Source: a virus. From it: a stretch of DNA of 64,000 nt. The DNA lies in IMG/VR virus record IMGVR_UViG_3300020438_004021, positions 1 through 64,000 of that record; one strand, 5' to 3'. Shown here piece by piece: positions 8,440 through 17,253 of the stretch; the stretch's first letter is position 1, and every line of letters begins with the position of its first letter. The notes under the pieces are model-generated. The model saw nothing but the letters and a program-made list of their open reading frames with translations. It was not told where the DNA came from and searched no databases. The position numbers and the translations under genes were made by a program.

Positions 8440-9333
8440 ATGATACTTATAGACTCAAACCAAATGATGATTGCTAACCTTTTCGCTATACATGGTAAGA
8501 ACACCGAGAATCTATCCATAAATGATGTTAGGTATGCTGTTCTAAAAGGGATTAAATACTTCGAGAGCAGATTCGGTTCCGAATATGGGCAAATAGTCCT
8601 GTGCTTCGACTCCACAAATTACTGGAGAACCGGATACTTCCCCCATTACAAGGCATCTAGGAAGAACAGACAGAAGACTAGCGATATCAACTGGAATAAA
8701 ATATATAATCTCTTTTCCATGGTCAAAGAAGAGATAGACGACAATTTCCGGTACATATCGGTCGAGGTCCCCACTTTGGAAGCAGATGACGTTATTTCAG
8801 CTATTTGCGATGATGTAAATAACGGTTCCGGTGAGAAAATTCTCATTGTGTCCTCAGACAAGGATTTTCAACAGCTTCAAAGGTATAAGAACGTCAAGCA
8901 GTATAGTCCAGCACACAAGGATTTCTTAGTATGTGTAGACCCAGAGTCTAAGCTTATTGACCACATCATAAGGGGTGATTCTTCTGATGGCATTCCTAAT
9001 GTGATGTCTGATGGGGATACTTTTGTGACTAAGGGAAAGAAGCAGACAATAATGAGTTCCAAGAGGTTCAACACTTTACTAGATAAAGTGAAGAACGGTT
9101 CAATCCGAGACGAAGGATATGAATATAAGGACAACTACGAGAGAAACGAGCAACTAATTGACCTGTCCCTCATACCTAGGGATTATAAAATCAAAACGAT
9201 CGAATGCCTGAAAGAGGCTGCCAAGCATTCGTGCACGATTAGCGAGTCCATTGAGATGGACTACATTCAAAGCAATAACTTGGGCAGCCTCCTAGAAGAG
9301 CTGACTGAGAATCAGACTAAGTTGAACATTTGA
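8440..9333 (+). CDS. rnh: RNase H / 5'-3' flap exonuclease (T4 Rnh family)
   Basis: FEN-family nuclease that removes RNA primers from Okazaki fragments at the phage fork. Visible motifs are the N-terminal MILIDSNQMM, FDSTNYWRTGYFPHYKASRK near residues 47-66, the metal-binding stretch PTLEADDVIS near 110-119, VSSDKDFQQLQ near 137-147 and a late RGDSSDGIPNVMS motif (helix-hairpin-helix region). Length 297 aa is like T4 Rnh (305). Adjacent to the clamp gene, as expected for the replisome. Confidence 0.93.
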   Translation: MILIDSNQMMIANLFAIHGKNTENLSINDVRYAVLKGIKYFESRFGSEYGQIVLCFDSTNYWRTGYFPHYKASRKNRQKTSDINWNKIYNLFSMVKEEIDDNFRYISVEVPTLEADDVISAICDDVNNGSGEKILIVSSDKDFQQLQRYKNVKQYSPAHKDFLVCVDPESKLIDHIIRGDSSDGIPNVMSDGDTFVTKGKKQTIMSSKRFNTLLDKVKNGSIRDEGYEYKDNYERNEQLIDLSLIPRDYKIKTIECLKEAAKHSCTISESIEMDYIQSNNLGSLLEELTENQTKLNI

Positions 9334-9342
9334 GGATATCAG

Positions 9343-9537
9343 ATGGATATTGAAAAGAATAAGGGTAAAAAGAAAATCAAACCCGAAAGTAACAGAGACT
9401 TCTTCGATGATGAATATGATGGTATGGGTAAGGGCGGCAACAAAGATAGAAGAAGAGGGAGTCGAAGGAACAGCAAGAGATTCTTTAAAGAGTATGGTGA
9501 CGATATTGAGTTCACCGATAATTTTGAAAAAAGGTAA
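9343..9537 (+). CDS. small charged protein upstream of the clamp gene
   Basis: A 64 aa, highly charged protein rich in Lys, Arg and Asp, probably disordered; it contains GKKKIKPESN and RRRGSRRNSKR. No domain is recognised. Its position between rnh and gp45 with short spacing suggests co-expression with the replisome genes. An overlapping +1-frame ORF (9350-9574) is rejected because this frame fits the spacing of the neighbours better. Confidence 0.6.
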   Translation: MDIEKNKGKKKIKPESNRDFFDDEYDGMGKGGNKDRRRGSRRNSKRFFKEYGDDIEFTDNFEKR

Positions 9538-9545
9538 GTTAAACC

Positions 9546-10247
9546 ATGGAGAACAACATGACTACCGCTACTAAAGTGAGTATTTCTAGCAATACTCTGG
9601 ATTTGTTGAAGAATTTCGCTTCAATCAATTCAAACATCCTGATTAAACCAGGCAAGAAAATCAAGACAATTTCCAACTACAAGAACGTACTAGCCGAGGC
9701 TGAAGTGGAGGAGGTATTCGACACACCTTTTGGCATTTGGGATTTGCATAAGCTCCTAGGTACTATCTCTCTTTTCGAGAATCCCACGTTCGAGTTCCAT
9801 GAGAAGCATATGGTAATTGAAGCAGAGAATGGTGCTACCGTCACCTACTTCTATTCTGAACCCAAGCTCCTGACTACTATGGACAAAGAATTGAATATGC
9901 CTCCTCATGTGGTAGAATGCTACATCAAGTCGGATGATTTCAAAGAGGTGCAGAGAGCAGCCTCAGTATTGCAATTACCTGACTTGAAGATTTCTTCTAA
10001 TGGGGATAAGATTGAGCTGATAATTCACGACAGGAAAGACCCTTCCAGCAATAGTTATTCCTTCGAGGTCGGTGAAAACACAGGTAATGCTGATTTTGAT
10101 TTTCTATTCAAGGTAGAGAATATGAAGATGCTGCCCGGCGACTACACGGTCCGCATTTGTGAGAATAGTGTTGCCAAGTTCTCCAGTGATGATATTAATC
10201 TTACATACTGGGTAGCGATGGAACCAGACTCAAAATATAGTGGGTGA
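9546..10247 (+). CDS. 45: sliding clamp gp45 (DNA polymerase processivity factor)
   Basis: Trimeric sliding clamp that tethers gp43 polymerase and, in T4, also activates late transcription through gp55. The 233 aa length and N-terminal KVSISSNTLDLLKNFASINSNILIKPGKKI match the gp45 family. The LLTTMDKE and YTVRICENSVAKF segments are also typical. The start at 9546 could instead be the second ATG at 9558. The clamp-binding-like C-terminal tails of gp43 and gp55 in this window are its expected partners. Confidence 0.93.
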   Translation: MENNMTTATKVSISSNTLDLLKNFASINSNILIKPGKKIKTISNYKNVLAEAEVEEVFDTPFGIWDLHKLLGTISLFENPTFEFHEKHMVIEAENGATVTYFYSEPKLLTTMDKELNMPPHVVECYIKSDDFKEVQRAASVLQLPDLKISSNGDKIELIIHDRKDPSSNSYSFEVGENTGNADFDFLFKVENMKMLPGDYTVRICENSVAKFSSDDINLTYWVAMEPDSKYSG

Positions 10248-10252
10248 TTGAA

Positions 10253-10657
10253 ATGAGCATACCAAACAAAATATATATTGCAGGTCCAATGAGGGGGTAT
10301 CCTGATTGGAACTACAAGGCATTTAATGATACTGAAGGCAGACTGAAGGACAACGGTTGGGACGTTATTAATCCTGCTACTCTTGACTCCAATTACCAAG
10401 AGACTGCGGACTTAGACGCAACACCAGAATCCTTTGACCCAGATGGGAACGAGGACCATAGGTCTGCTAACAGAAAGATTATGAAAAGAGATGTGGATGC
10501 AATCTGTGATGAGTGCTCTGCGATTTACATGCTACGTGGGTGGCAAATGTCGCAGGGTGCTTGTGCAGAATTTTATCTTGCATGCTCTATCGGACTAGAC
10601 ATTTATTATGAAGGACCAAACAATGACCACGTTTGCGATGGACGCAGAAATTTCTGA
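10253..10657 (+). CDS. DUF4406-type nucleoside deoxyribosyltransferase-like protein
   Basis: A small protein starting KIYIAGPMRGYPDWN, the hallmark of the DUF4406 / nucleoside 2-deoxyribosyltransferase-like fold. It also has DVDAICDECSAIYMLRGWQMSQGA, matching the family's D-x-I-x(n)-LPGWxxSxGA pattern, and a conserved glutamate shortly after (AEFYLA). The substrate is unknown; nucleotide metabolism is likely from family and context. The ATG at 10253 is chosen over GTG 10244 because GGTGA sits just upstream. Length 134 aa. It lies between gp45 and gp44. Confidence 0.8.
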   Translation: MSIPNKIYIAGPMRGYPDWNYKAFNDTEGRLKDNGWDVINPATLDSNYQETADLDATPESFDPDGNEDHRSANRKIMKRDVDAICDECSAIYMLRGWQMSQGACAEFYLACSIGLDIYYEGPNNDHVCDGRRNF

Positions 10658-10661
10658 AACA

Positions 10662-11606
10662 ATGAGTAACAACGACCAATATCTATGGGTAGAAAAATAT
10701 AGACCATCTAAGATTGGAGAGTGTATTCTCCCCGAAGGTCTCAAGAAGACTTTTAACCAGATGGTAGAGTCTGGTGAATCTCAGAATCTTCTACTGTCAG
10801 GCAGTGCCGGTTGTGGTAAGACAACGATCGCTAAGGCATTATGTAATGAACTTGGTAGCAACTGGTTGATGATTAACTGCTCAGAAGACGGTAATATTGA
10901 TACCTTGAGGACCACCATCAGGAATTTTGCCAGCACGGTGTCTTTCGATGGTGCTAAAAAGGTAGTGATTCTCGACGAATTCGACTATGCTAATGCACAG
11001 AGCACTCAACCAGCATTGAGAGGTTTCATTGAAGAATTCGCTGAGAACTGCAGATTCATACTTACCTGCAATTTCAAGAACAGAATCATCGAACCGATTC
11101 ATTCTAGATGCACATGCATCAACTTCTCCTTCACCAAGAAGGACACAGCATACATGTGTGCTCAGTTTATGGGTAGAGTGGAGAGTATTCTTAGCTCAGA
11201 GTCTGTGCCTTTTGAGAAAGAGGTGATTGCCAAACTGATTATGAGGCATGCCCCAGACTTCCGGAGGGTAATTAATGAATTGCAGAGGTACTCCATTGCT
11301 GGGACAATTGATGTAGGAATCTTGGCAGAGGTGGCAAACATCAAGGTGAAAGACTTGATGACCCACATGAAGGGCAAAGATTTTCAGAATGTGAGAAAGT
11401 GGGTGGTTGATAACTTGGATAATGACCAGACTCAAATCTTTAGGAAGATTTATGATAGCATGTCTGACCATATCGAACCACAGAACGTACCTTCTGCGAT
11501 ATTGATTATTGCAGAGTACCAATACAAATCGGCATTCTGCTCGGACCAAGAGATTAACATGACGGCATGCCTAGTCGAACTTATGATGGAGTGTGAATTC
11601 AAATGA
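10662..11606 (+). CDS. 44: clamp loader large subunit gp44
   Basis: AAA+ ATPase of the gp44/gp62 clamp loader. It has WVEKYRPSKIGECILP, Walker A GSAGCGKTTIAKALC, Walker B VVILDEFD, and the SRC arginine-finger motif (IHSRCTCINF). The start is uncertain: in-frame ATGs lie at 10608, 10623 and 10638. 10662 is chosen because it follows the upstream stop by 4 bases and gives 314 aa, close to T4 gp44 (319), with an equivalent N-terminus. It overlaps the GroES-like gene by 4 bases. Confidence 0.93.
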   Translation: MSNNDQYLWVEKYRPSKIGECILPEGLKKTFNQMVESGESQNLLLSGSAGCGKTTIAKALCNELGSNWLMINCSEDGNIDTLRTTIRNFASTVSFDGAKKVVILDEFDYANAQSTQPALRGFIEEFAENCRFILTCNFKNRIIEPIHSRCTCINFSFTKKDTAYMCAQFMGRVESILSSESVPFEKEVIAKLIMRHAPDFRRVINELQRYSIAGTIDVGILAEVANIKVKDLMTHMKGKDFQNVRKWVVDNLDNDQTQIFRKIYDSMSDHIEPQNVPSAILIIAEYQYKSAFCSDQEINMTACLVELMMECEFK

Positions 11607-11914
11607 GTAAAAGAATGTACCCCCTAGGGGATTCGGTCGGTGTCAGAATGGATTCTAAGCCTGAGAGCAATTCCAATGGTATCATCTACACCCAGAAAGA
11701 GCATCGTTTTTATAGAACAGCCTTAGTAGTCTCAGTTGGACCTGGTACTCCTAATGAAAGAGGGGTGGTTCCATCAGTGGAATTTAAAGAAGGTGATAGA
11801 GTTATCTTTGATGCCCGTGAGGTGAAGGGTGGTTTTGGCGAGTTCAGTGGTGTTGCCATAATCAATAGACAGTGTATAATAGCCGTAATCGGCAAGGACG
11901 TGGACATATCATGA
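11603..11914 (+). CDS. GroES-like co-chaperonin (Cpn10 family; gp31-like role)
   Basis: A 103 aa protein with the Cpn10 layout: MYPLGDSVGVRM at the N-terminus, the mobile-loop region SNSNGIIYTQKEHR, ALVVSVGPGTPNERGV, then FKEGDRVIFDAREV and a terminal CIIAVIG. In T4, gp31 replaces GroES to fold the major capsid protein. This gene may do the same for the phage capsid, or may assist host GroEL. The unusual point is its location inside the clamp-loader operon, overlapping gp44 upstream and gp62 downstream by 4 bases each. Confidence 0.8.
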   Translation: MSKRMYPLGDSVGVRMDSKPESNSNGIIYTQKEHRFYRTALVVSVGPGTPNERGVVPSVEFKEGDRVIFDAREVKGGFGEFSGVAIINRQCIIAVIGKDVDIS

Positions 11915-12300
11915 AGTTGGGAGACTATCTGAAATCTATTAATCACTCCAAGAAGTCGATGAGAGAGCTGGGAGATGATTTCCAGTCGGTTAAGAAGGGA
12001 TATGCTCCTTTCGTGATCAACAGATGCTTATCTTTCTTTCCAGATACCTTGATGCAGGCTAACAATATGAATGTCAACCACCATCTAGACAAAGAGATGC
12101 AGTATGAATATCTTAGGCATGCTGTGAGGAAGAGGAACAGGTTCAGTCCATGGTTGAAGAAGAACAAGCCCGAGAACCTTGATGCCATCAAAGAGTATTT
12201 CGGATACTCAGATCAGAAGGCAGTGGAGGCATTGCAGGTCTTGAAGGAGTCTGACGTTGAGAAGATTATTAAAGAGCTGTCTAAGGGAGGGCGTGCATAG
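11911..12300 (+). CDS. 62: clamp loader small subunit gp62
   Basis: A short protein (129 aa) of the type found as gp62 in marine T4-like phages, shorter than T4 gp62 (187). Typical segments are MKLGDYLKSINHSKK, PFVINRCLSFFPDTL and the C-terminal FGYSDQKAVEALQVL. It partners gp44 to load the clamp. ATG at 11911 overlaps the GroES-like stop (ATGA), so translation is coupled. RegA follows, as in T4 (44-62-regA order). Confidence 0.88.
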   Translation: MKLGDYLKSINHSKKSMRELGDDFQSVKKGYAPFVINRCLSFFPDTLMQANNMNVNHHLDKEMQYEYLRHAVRKRNRFSPWLKKNKPENLDAIKEYFGYSDQKAVEALQVLKESDVEKIIKELSKGGRA

Positions 12301-12368
12301 GGTCTCCAATATATTCTCTCTTATACATAATACAGAATCATTATGGTTTTATAATGGAGAGAATCGAA

Positions 12369-12773
12369 ATGGAAGGCAGATTAACAGCTGAAGATTTAGT
12401 AGAGGTCACTCTTGCGAAAGATGAAGACTTCCTAAAGGTAAAAGAGACCCTTACAAGAATTGGTGTGTCCTCTAGAAAAGAGAAGAGGCTATATCAGTCT
12501 TGCCATATTCTACATAAGAGGGGCAAGTACTACATAGTACATTTTAAAGAACTTTTCGGTCTAGATGGTTTACCGAGCAATCTGTCTGAAAATGATTTAG
12601 GAAGAAGGAATGCAGTCATAAGCCTCTTAGAGGAATGGGGTCTTTTGACAATAGTTGAACCCGAAGACTGCGAAGAACCTATGGCATCTATAGGTCAAAT
12701 AAAGATAATATCTCACAAGGAAAAAGGTGATTGGGAACTAGTCCCTAAATACCATATAGGTAGAAAAAGATAA
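12369..12773 (+). CDS. regA: translational repressor RegA
   Basis: RNA-binding repressor of early phage mRNAs including clamp and loader genes. It has the clear T4 RegA pattern: EDFLKVKETLTRIG, YQSCHILHKRGKYYIVHFKE (19 of 20 residues in register with T4 style), and ELVPKYHIG at the end. ATG 12369 is preferred over 12354 because GGAGA lies 8 bases upstream; this gives 134 aa against 122 in T4, with a few extra N-terminal residues. A TATAAT sequence overlaps the upstream ATG, but no -35 box is visible. Confidence 0.93.
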   Translation: MEGRLTAEDLVEVTLAKDEDFLKVKETLTRIGVSSRKEKRLYQSCHILHKRGKYYIVHFKELFGLDGLPSNLSENDLGRRNAVISLLEEWGLLTIVEPEDCEEPMASIGQIKIISHKEKGDWELVPKYHIGRKR

Positions 12774-12791
12774 AATCAAGGATTTTTTATT

Positions 12792-13472
12792 ATGAAAATT
12801 GATTTACGTGATGTGAAGTGCTGTTGGATTAACCTAGATAAAGATGAAGACAATGCTAAGAAGATGGTCGAGCAGTTCGAAGAGATTGGTATTGAAGACC
12901 ACCATAGACTGTCAGCGAGGGTGATTAACCCTCCTGAGGATACACCAAAATCAATCTATCACTATAGAGGCTGTGCACAGTCCCACATAGACATTTTGGA
13001 TAACGAAGAGAATGGCATGCCTCTCCTCATTCTAGAGGATGATGCTATGATTACAGAGGATTTTGACCCTGTAATAGAAGTACCCGACAATACTGATGCT
13101 GTCTACCTAGGTATCTCTCATGGAGATAACAACTATTTTGCAGTGGACGTTGGTGGTGGGTTTGCCAGAATCGGAAAAGTCTTTGCTACCCACGCAATCT
13201 TATACATCACAGATTCTTATAGGAAGGCAATATCAGCAGTTGCAAAAGAATTCGTGTATGAGAGGAATACACCATTTGATTTGGGTTGTGCTCTGCTACA
13301 GACTCAGAATTTTGTTGTCACACCACACAAGCCTTATTTTTATCAGGCTGATGAGAGGGATAGTGCTAATAAATGGGAATATCTAACAAAGACTCCTCTC
13401 AGAATATTTAATGATGGACCTACGGATATGAAGACTGGTGCACCACCTGATCCTCTGGGTGAGTATGCATGA
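12792..13472 (+). CDS. glycosyltransferase family 25-like protein
   Basis: First gene of the sugar island. It has the LPS-type GT25 opening (CCWINLDKDEDNAKKMVEQF, the family's typical I-N-L-D-R-x-x-R opening) and the LILEDDAMI motif near residues 76-84, corresponding to the DxD-like metal or donor site. An HRGCAQSH-like segment (YHYRGCAQSH) near residue 56 is the expected acceptor-side motif. 226 aa. It probably adds a sugar to LPS, capsule or a virion component. Overlaps the next gene by ATGA. Confidence 0.75.
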   Translation: MKIDLRDVKCCWINLDKDEDNAKKMVEQFEEIGIEDHHRLSARVINPPEDTPKSIYHYRGCAQSHIDILDNEENGMPLLILEDDAMITEDFDPVIEVPDNTDAVYLGISHGDNNYFAVDVGGGFARIGKVFATHAILYITDSYRKAISAVAKEFVYERNTPFDLGCALLQTQNFVVTPHKPYFYQADERDSANKWEYLTKTPLRIFNDGPTDMKTGAPPDPLGEYA

Positions 13473-14740
13473 AATCAATAGACCTACTGAGATTCAATAG
13501 ATTCGATGTAGCCGCTAAGCATCTATATCTAAAGAATTTAGATTCTGGATACCAGACTGATTTCGGCAGACACATATATTCAAGTCATATAGGAATCTGG
13601 AACAACTTTAAGGAATATGATAATCCCAATAAGAATAACGAGCAGTCTTTCATCGACTGCTTCGGGGATATCCATGATTCCATAAGCAAGGTTGGTTACA
13701 AAGAAGACCTCCCACCAGTCCCGATAACTGAAGAAGGTTTTCTGCTTAACGGTGCACATAGACTTGCTAGCTGCATAAAAAATGGTTGCGATATTCGAAC
13801 TGAGGTCACAAATGACCCCAAAGCCGGTCAAATCGATTGCACCTCTTATTTTTTCCTACAAAAGGGACTCGATTATAGAGTATGCGATTCAATCGCCATA
13901 GAATATGCTAAGCTGAAAGAAAATACTTTCATAGTCACCGTATTCCCAGTCGCTACCAAGAACGGTAATATGCTTGAAATCAGGGATATTCTGGTAGGGA
14001 ACGGGTGCAAGATAATTCATGAAAAAGGTGTGGTATTGGAAGGTCATGGACCCATAAACCTCATGAGGCAACTATACTCAGGAGAGGCTTGGGGTGGCAA
14101 TATGCAAAATGCTTTCTCCGGTTATTGCTTGAAAGCAAAATATTGTTATGAAGGTTCTTCAGAGAATCCGACATATGCCTTCTTGGTAGAGTGTGAAGAG
14201 GGTGGTCAAGAGCATATGCTCAAAGTGAAAGACAAGATTAGAGAAGTATACAATCTAGGCAAACATTCGGTTCATATAAATGACACCCATGAGGAGACCG
14301 TTAACCTAGCCAGGGTGTTCTTCAACGATAATAGCCTTCATTTTTTGAATAAGGCTAGCATACAACCATTCCAGAAATACGATTATTTATTCACACAATT
14401 GAAAGAGTGGATAAAATCTAATAAATATAACAGTGATGACATATGTATTACTGCTAGTTCAGTGATGTCAGCATATGGTATGAGGGAAGGACAAGATCTG
14501 GATTATCTCTACGGTGGTGAGGTTGAACCTTTGAATGGTCATGGTCTGATTAACGAGCATAACAAAGAAATTGAGAAATATACTGTTGGCAAAGACGAGA
14601 TAATGTATGATGATAGAAATCATTTCTATTTTGACGGGGTGAAGTTTGCCAGCCTTAAGATGATACATGAACTTAAAGAAAAGAGGTCTGAACCCAAAGA
14701 CCTCGCTGATATTGAAATAATGAAAGGTGTTTTAATATGA
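13469..14740 (+). CDS. two-part protein: ParB-like N-terminus, nucleotidyltransferase-like C-terminus
   Basis: A 423 aa protein without a clear family. Near residues 80-100 the segment PITEEGFLLNGAHRLASCI resembles the ParB/sulfiredoxin-type motif (DGxHR). The C-terminal 120 residues (ASSVMSAYGMREGQDLDYLYGG, then YFDGVKFASLKMIHELKEKR and PKDLADIEIM) resemble minimal nucleotidyltransferase-fold proteins. It overlaps neighbours on both sides by 4 bases, so it belongs to the sugar island. Both domain calls are by eye; function unknown. Confidence 0.6.
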   Translation: MKSIDLLRFNRFDVAAKHLYLKNLDSGYQTDFGRHIYSSHIGIWNNFKEYDNPNKNNEQSFIDCFGDIHDSISKVGYKEDLPPVPITEEGFLLNGAHRLASCIKNGCDIRTEVTNDPKAGQIDCTSYFFLQKGLDYRVCDSIAIEYAKLKENTFIVTVFPVATKNGNMLEIRDILVGNGCKIIHEKGVVLEGHGPINLMRQLYSGEAWGGNMQNAFSGYCLKAKYCYEGSSENPTYAFLVECEEGGQEHMLKVKDKIREVYNLGKHSVHINDTHEETVNLARVFFNDNSLHFLNKASIQPFQKYDYLFTQLKEWIKSNKYNSDDICITASSVMSAYGMREGQDLDYLYGGEVEPLNGHGLINEHNKEIEKYTVGKDEIMYDDRNHFYFDGVKFASLKMIHELKEKRSEPKDLADIEIMKGVLI

Positions 14741-15609
14741 AAATAGCATTATGCTTACACGGTTTGGCATCTGGGAAAAATGATAGAGGTGTTCCCGTGT
14801 CGATAGAGAATTCGATGTCCTCCATTAAGGGGAATCTGATGTCGGACTATGATGTTGACGTGTTCTATCACACCTGGTCGAAAGATTCCGAAGAGTATTT
14901 GAACGAGTCTTATTCACCGAAGGGGTATGAAATAGAGGAGCAGATTAATTTTGATCACCCATTTAAACCAGACGGTGAAAAAAGTGCTGATTTCTCCTTT
15001 ACCCCCGAAGTTCAAGTCAAAATGCAGAGCACTTATAGCAGGTGGTATTCTCTGGCAAAAAGCATCAAACTTAAAAAGGACTATGAGAAAGAGAACGACA
15101 TGAAGTATGACTTCGTGTTCTCTACTAGATTTGATATTGCTTTCTATGAGAAATTTATAAACTTCGAGAGTCTAGACCCTAATAACTTCTATGTATCCAA
15201 CTGGTGGCAGAACCGATACAAGTTCGGTTATAATGACCCGTGGTTCTTCTCTGGTTCTGATAATATGGATACAATCGCCGGTCTTTATGGCAAGATGGAT
15301 GAATACCTTTCTTCAGGCAGTGAATACGAAAGATATATGATGTCTCTAAATGAGATTGGTCCCATGGAACCCCCTTCTCATGACAAGAGGCTATCCAACC
15401 ATGGTCTCCTCAGGCATCATGTGAAAAGCAATGGAATTACATCCATGTTCTTGGGATTAGAGTATAACACCTGGTCGCTAGTTAGAAAAATACCATCGGG
15501 CAGAAATAACCCACATTACAAGAATGGGTTCCCCCTGCCACTGAACGAACCGATTGAGGAATCACGTGGAAGTAAGAACTTGACTGGTCCAGTTGGGGCA
15601 GGATGGTGA
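14737..15609 (+). CDS. putative glycosyltransferase-like protein of the sugar island
   Basis: A 290 aa protein starting MKIALCLHGLASGKNDRGV, a style seen in phage and marine bacterial surface-sugar loci. It contains DVDVFYHTWSKDSEEYL and DFVFSTRFDIAFYE (an RxDxxF-type motif resembling the D-x-D site of GT-A enzymes). Enzymatic activity is inferred from context and motif only. The start overlaps the previous stop by 4 bases and the end overlaps the next gene by 7. Confidence 0.55.
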   Translation: MKIALCLHGLASGKNDRGVPVSIENSMSSIKGNLMSDYDVDVFYHTWSKDSEEYLNESYSPKGYEIEEQINFDHPFKPDGEKSADFSFTPEVQVKMQSTYSRWYSLAKSIKLKKDYEKENDMKYDFVFSTRFDIAFYEKFINFESLDPNNFYVSNWWQNRYKFGYNDPWFFSGSDNMDTIAGLYGKMDEYLSSGSEYERYMMSLNEIGPMEPPSHDKRLSNHGLLRHHVKSNGITSMFLGLEYNTWSLVRKIPSGRNNPHYKNGFPLPLNEPIEESRGSKNLTGPVGAGW

Positions 15610-16388
15610 GAATAGTAATACCTACATGTGACCCACACCTATTTGTGCTCAAGGGGTTCTCTTACTTCTTCAACAAATACTGGGGAGACGACTTTAAGGT
15701 AACCATCTTGGGTTTTAGTGAACCAGACTTCGAATTGCCTGAGAATTTCGAATTTGTGTCTATGGCAAAAGAGCAGGTGGGCAAGGCTAAGGGTTGGTCA
15801 AATTACGTTCTAGAGTATATTAACTCGATAGAAGATGAGCACTTCATCTTCGGGATAGATGATTTTTGCCTAGCAAGACCTTTCGATAGAGAACTATTTG
15901 ACATCCTCAAGGGAGAACTGGGTGAAAAAGTGGGGAGGATAGACCTACAACCATCTTTACAATATGCTAGAGACCCCAGAGATGTGACTACTTATAAAGA
16001 ATTTGATGGATTTGAAATGATTGAGTTAGCACAAAGATCCACTCGTGAATTCATATATAGGATAACAGGTCAGTTCTCAATTTGGAATAGGGAATATTTC
16101 CTCAAGAATCTACAACCAGACTGGACCCCTCATGACTGGGAACTAATTGGGGGTAGATTAGCCGAAGGTGACGGTTATAAAATATTGGGTACTAGAGGAA
16201 GACACTGCGTAAAGAAGGTAGAGCTAGTTAGTGAAAAGCAGTACCCCAATAAGATTAACGTCAAAGGTATGAGACAAGAAGATATAGATAAGGTAAAAGA
16301 GATTTACTCAGATAGACCTGAGGAAATAGGGGAATTTAAAGAAGAATGGCCCTTTGATAATTGGATTGATATTGTTTATGGAGATTAA
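15603..16388 (+). CDS. GT-A-like glycosyltransferase candidate
   Basis: A 261 aa protein with an N-terminal nucleotide-sugar-fold-like strand (MVRIVIPTCDPHLFVLKG) and an acidic motif HFIFGIDDFCLARP near residues 82-95 in the position of a DxD motif. The later PDWTPHDWELIGGRLA is typical of related phage glycosyltransferase-like proteins. Acceptor and donor unknown. It overlaps the preceding gene and is followed by a sugar dehydratase/epimerase, so a role in building a glycan is likely. Confidence 0.55.
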   Translation: MVRIVIPTCDPHLFVLKGFSYFFNKYWGDDFKVTILGFSEPDFELPENFEFVSMAKEQVGKAKGWSNYVLEYINSIEDEHFIFGIDDFCLARPFDRELFDILKGELGEKVGRIDLQPSLQYARDPRDVTTYKEFDGFEMIELAQRSTREFIYRITGQFSIWNREYFLKNLQPDWTPHDWELIGGRLAEGDGYKILGTRGRHCVKKVELVSEKQYPNKINVKGMRQEDIDKVKEIYSDRPEEIGEFKEEWPFDNWIDIVYGD

Positions 16389-16389
16389 T

Positions 16390-17253
16390 ATGAACGTTTT
16401 GAACCCTGACAGAAGATATTTAATAACTGGGGCTGCTGGTTTCCTTGGGGAGGCACTGCTGGACAGACTAGAAAGTCTAGGTTGTACCAATGTAGTGACC
16501 GTCTCTAGAAACGAAGGCAATCTAATTAAAATGAAGCAGAAGTATCCTTGGTTAGAGATTATACCAGGTGATATTTCGAATATACATTGCCTACACAAGG
16601 GGATGAAAGGTGTTGACGGTGTATTTCATCTAGCAGCATTTAAGCATGTGGGTATGGCAGAAACGCATTGTAGAGAATGTATTGCTAGCAACACGATTGG
16701 TTCGATGAATCTTCTAGACGAGACACTTGACTACGACTTAGACTTCGTTGTCGGTATTAGCACAGACAAGGCTGCTCAGGTAGTGGGAATTTATGGTGCT
16801 TCTAAACTCCTCATGGAAGGACTCTTTGACGAGTACAATAGAATCAAACCAGAGAACAACTATCGCATAGTCAGATACGGGAATGTGTTGTATTCCACGG
16901 GTTCCGTTCTGTGTAAGTGGAAGGAATTGCTGTCTGAGGGTAAAGAGGTAGTAGTAACAGATGCCAATGCTACAAGGTTCTTCTGGACCAGGGAGCAGGC
17001 AATAGACCTTATATTTTCTTGCCTTGAGAATGCTACCGACACTTCACCCTACTGTCCAGACATGAAATCAATGAAGATATCAGACCTACTAGAGGCGATG
17101 TCTAATAAGTACCTACCAGAAGGTGGTGAGCTTAAGGTCAAGACTATTGGTCTGCAAAAGGGAGAGAATCTCCATGAGAAGATTCTTGAAGAAGGACCAT
17201 ATTCAAATGAGGTAGAGCTTTACTCTGTATCCGAAATTGAAGAAATGGTTTGA
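16390..17253 (+). CDS. NAD-dependent sugar-nucleotide dehydratase/epimerase (FlaA1/CapD-like)
   Basis: Extended short-chain dehydrogenase. It has the Rossmann motif TGAAGFLG near residues 12-19, a DISN segment, FHLAAFKHVGMAE (the AAxKHV pattern is typical of UDP-GlcNAc 4,6-dehydratases of the FlaA1/PseB/CapD group) and catalytic YGASK near 134-138. It is followed by VRYGNVLYSTGSV, also typical of that group. 287 aa. ATG 16390 is chosen because GGAG lies 6 bases upstream; ATG 16378 is possible. It probably makes a 6-deoxy-hexose intermediate for a surface glycan. Confidence 0.82.
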   Translation: MNVLNPDRRYLITGAAGFLGEALLDRLESLGCTNVVTVSRNEGNLIKMKQKYPWLEIIPGDISNIHCLHKGMKGVDGVFHLAAFKHVGMAETHCRECIASNTIGSMNLLDETLDYDLDFVVGISTDKAAQVVGIYGASKLLMEGLFDEYNRIKPENNYRIVRYGNVLYSTGSVLCKWKELLSEGKEVVVTDANATRFFWTREQAIDLIFSCLENATDTSPYCPDMKSMKISDLLEAMSNKYLPEGGELKVKTIGLQKGENLHEKILEEGPYSNEVELYSVSEIEEMV

